Below are positions 4,077 through 5,511 of a DNA stretch of 5,511 bases, one piece after another. A program made the translations under genes and the position numbers. The stretch comes from Acidimicrobiia bacterium (GTDB lineage: Bacteria > Actinomycetota > Acidimicrobiia > IMCC26256 > JAENVU01). Position 1 is the stretch's first letter; each line of letters opens with the position of its first letter. Location: positions 1 to 5,511 of the forward strand of contig JANYLF010000069.1 in the NCBI GenBank assembly GCA_025357995.1, written 5' to 3'. The notes beneath the pieces were generated by a model that worked only from the letters and a program-made list of their open reading frames with translations, searched no databases and was not told where the DNA came from.

Positions 4077-5206
4077 GGACGTCGGTACGGGTCTGTGTCG
4101 TCGTCGCGCTGAGCCTGCTGGGCGCGGCCGTGGCAGAGTCGGTGAACCCGGGAGGTTCGACGACCGCGTTGGTGCTCCTGGCCGGTGCAGTGGCGCTCGG
4201 AGAACTCGTCGTGCTGCGCCCTCCACACCGCGCGCCGCTTCCCTTGGCGTACGCGTTCATGTTGGTGTTGGTACGCGCCGAGTCGCCCTTCGAATGTTTC
4301 GTCGCGATCGCGGCAGCCGAACTCCTCGTGGTGCCGCTGCGGAACGGCGCATGGGCGGATCGAGCGACACAGAGCGGCGAACACTTTGTCGCCGGGATGG
4401 CTGCGCTCGGCGTCTATCGAATCGCGATCACCGTCGACGCACTCACGCCGACGCCACGCATGTTGATCGCGCTCGCCCTCGCCGGTGTCGCCGCGATACT
4501 CGTGCACGAGGCGTTCGCGTACGCGCGAGCGCGCCGGATCCCGCCGTTCGGCGGTGCCGACCTCGCTTTGGTTGCGTCGGGGATGCTCATGGCGATCGGA
4601 TTTCGCGGCGTCGAGGCCCGGGAGAGTGTGGGGCTCTGGAGCGTGGTGCTGTTCTCGATCCCGCTGCTCGCGGCCTGGTACTCGTTCGAACGACTTGCCG
4701 TGATCAGCCGAACTTCGCAACAAACGATCGAGGCGTTGTCCGTCGTCCCCGAGTTGGCCGGGCTCGCGCCGGCCGGGCACGCGGCACGCGTCGCGACGTT
4801 GTCTGTGCAAGTCGGTGACGCGATGGGGCTTCGACGGCGGGAGCTCGACGACCTCCGAGCGGCCGCGTTGTTGCACCACCTCGGCCACTTGTGCCTCGAC
4901 GCGGAAGAAGTGCGCGACCGACCCGTCGAGCCGGCCGAGGTCGCCGACAAAGGCGCGGAGATCTTGCGTCAAACCGATCTCGCAAACGCGGGTGACCTGC
5001 TCGCGAACGATGGTGTGCCGGTCGGCGGTCAGATCTTGCGCGCGGTGAGCGCATTCGACGATCTGCTCGATCGCGATCTCAGCGTGCGCGCCGCGATGGA
5101 TGCGCTGTACTCCGGGCCCGGGTTCCTCTACGACTCGCGAGTCCTGGACGCGCTGGACCGCGTGGTGGGCGCGGGCGTGGCGACCACCCTCGTGTCCGCC
5201 GGCTGA
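4073..5206 (+). CDS. Membrane protein with catalytically dead HD-GYP-like domain
   Basis: The 377-aa product is a smaller, decayed relative of the preceding protein. It has hydrophobic segments at about 6-21, 31-48, 57-68, 74-88, 105-121, 130-147, 162-177 and 188-203. A cytoplasmic domain follows from about 217. AGHAARV (234-240) matches the GHSxRV motif. In the HD motif, however, the sequence is LLHHLGH (266-272): Asp is replaced by His269 and the usual Gly-Lys by Gly271-His272. The HHE...GYP segment is missing, and the later VADAFDAM motif reads AVSAFDDL (324-331), without the first Asp. Phosphodiesterase activity is therefore very unlikely; it may bind a nucleotide or partner with the upstream protein. 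The start ATG overlaps the upstream stop (ATGA, 4073-4076), which implies translational coupling. The 3' end overlaps the convergent minus-strand gene by 79 bases. Confidence 0.85.
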   Translation: MRTSVRVCVVVALSLLGAAVAESVNPGGSTTALVLLAGAVALGELVVLRPPHRAPLPLAYAFMLVLVRAESPFECFVAIAAAELLVVPLRNGAWADRATQSGEHFVAGMAALGVYRIAITVDALTPTPRMLIALALAGVAAILVHEAFAYARARRIPPFGGADLALVASGMLMAIGFRGVEARESVGLWSVVLFSIPLLAAWYSFERLAVISRTSQQTIEALSVVPELAGLAPAGHAARVATLSVQVGDAMGLRRRELDDLRAAALLHHLGHLCLDAEEVRDRPVEPAEVADKGAEILRQTDLANAGDLLANDGVPVGGQILRAVSAFDDLLDRDLSVRAAMDALYSGPGFLYDSRVLDALDRVVGAGVATTLVSAG

Positions 5207-5511
5207 GACTCGTTGAGATCGATGACCGCCTCGCGTTCGAGCGCGGGGAGATCCACATAGCGCTTGGGAATCCGCGTGGGGCGTCGGCTCCTGCGCCGAC
5301 TGTTCGCGTACGCGAAGTCGACGAGACCGACGAACAGCACGAGATCCCCGATCGAGATTGCCGCGCGGAGAGGTGAGCCGTACGCGAACCGATCGGAGAG
5401 GATCGTCACGATGTCGCCTGCTCGTTCCGGACGATGCTTGATCGTAGTTTCGCGGGGGATGCCGTCGACCACGTGATACGGCATACCGAGGTTGAGCGCG
5501 ATGACCGCGGC
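5128..5511 (-). CDS. DUF5317-like membrane protein, N-terminus beyond window edge
   Basis: The minus-strand frame is open to the last base, giving 127 residues and a stop at 5128-5130. It begins AAVIALNLGMPYHVVDG, continues with IVTILSDRFAYGSPL and a hydrophobic segment RAAISIGDLVLFVGLVDFAY (49-68), then a basic stretch NSRRRSRRPTR. The last 45 residues or so are polar and probably disordered. NxGMP, an intervening loop, then an ISxGDxxLxxG helix resembles the C-terminal half of DUF5317 actinobacterial membrane proteins, judged from memory. Function is unknown. The ATG at 5484 falls inside the conserved-looking part, so the true start is probably outside the window. The 3' end overlaps the convergent HD-GYP-like gene, leaving no space for a terminator. 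Confidence 0.68.
   Translation of the reverse strand, partial: AAVIALNLGMPYHVVDGIPRETTIKHRPERAGDIVTILSDRFAYGSPLRAAISIGDLVLFVGLVDFAYANSRRRSRRPTRIPKRYVDLPALEREAVIDLNESQPADTRVVATPAPTTRSSASRTRES

Noticed and set aside
3962..4972. 336-codon minus-strand open frame opposite the second HD-GYP-like gene
   Set aside because: It is a low-complexity charged shadow frame; the plus strand carries membrane segments and a recognisable domain.
1..5511. CRISPR array, tRNA or rRNA genes
   Set aside because: No regularly spaced direct repeats, cloverleaf with TTCRA arm, or conserved rRNA stretch was seen.

Overview
The window is 5.5 kb of high-GC, densely packed bacterial DNA. NTG starts, TANNNT-type -10 boxes, an actinobacterial-type PanD and a DUF5317-like protein all suggest an actinobacterium, perhaps of the Acidimicrobiia. 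That placement comes from protein and codon style, not from a marker gene.

Left part (1-2199): the minus strand carries the start of panD (aspartate 1-decarboxylase, running off the left edge), preceded by a 90-aa two-helix membrane protein in the same orientation. A dihydropteroate-synthase-fold protein is transcribed divergently from these on the plus strand. It keeps the pterin-site residues but has altered catalytic loops 1 and 2. It runs convergently into an unrecognised 233-aa minus-strand protein, and the two stop codons share one CTAG.

Middle part (2200-2702): this is the main non-coding region and the most unusual stretch. It holds a 7-bp dyad beside a possible -10 box, a leader rich in potential hairpins, and an untracked 28-aa single-helix ORF (2558-2644) with a strong ribosome binding site. 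A long imperfect inverted repeat (2421-2459 with 2661-2702) encloses this ORF. Its right arm covers the ribosome binding site of the next gene and ends one base before that gene's ATG. Paired in RNA, the arms would hide that site, while local hairpins compete for the left arm, so the region looks like a possible RNA switch. I could not match it to a known riboswitch class.

Right part (2703-5511): two membrane-anchored HD-GYP-family proteins overlap by ATGA and are probably translationally coupled. The first keeps HD but has lost the HHE...GYP segment. The second has HH in place of HD and looks catalytically dead. They suggest c-di-GMP-type signalling, or a regulatory remnant of it, controlled through the leader. 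A DUF5317-like membrane protein on the minus strand overlaps the second gene tail to tail by 79 bp and runs off the right edge.
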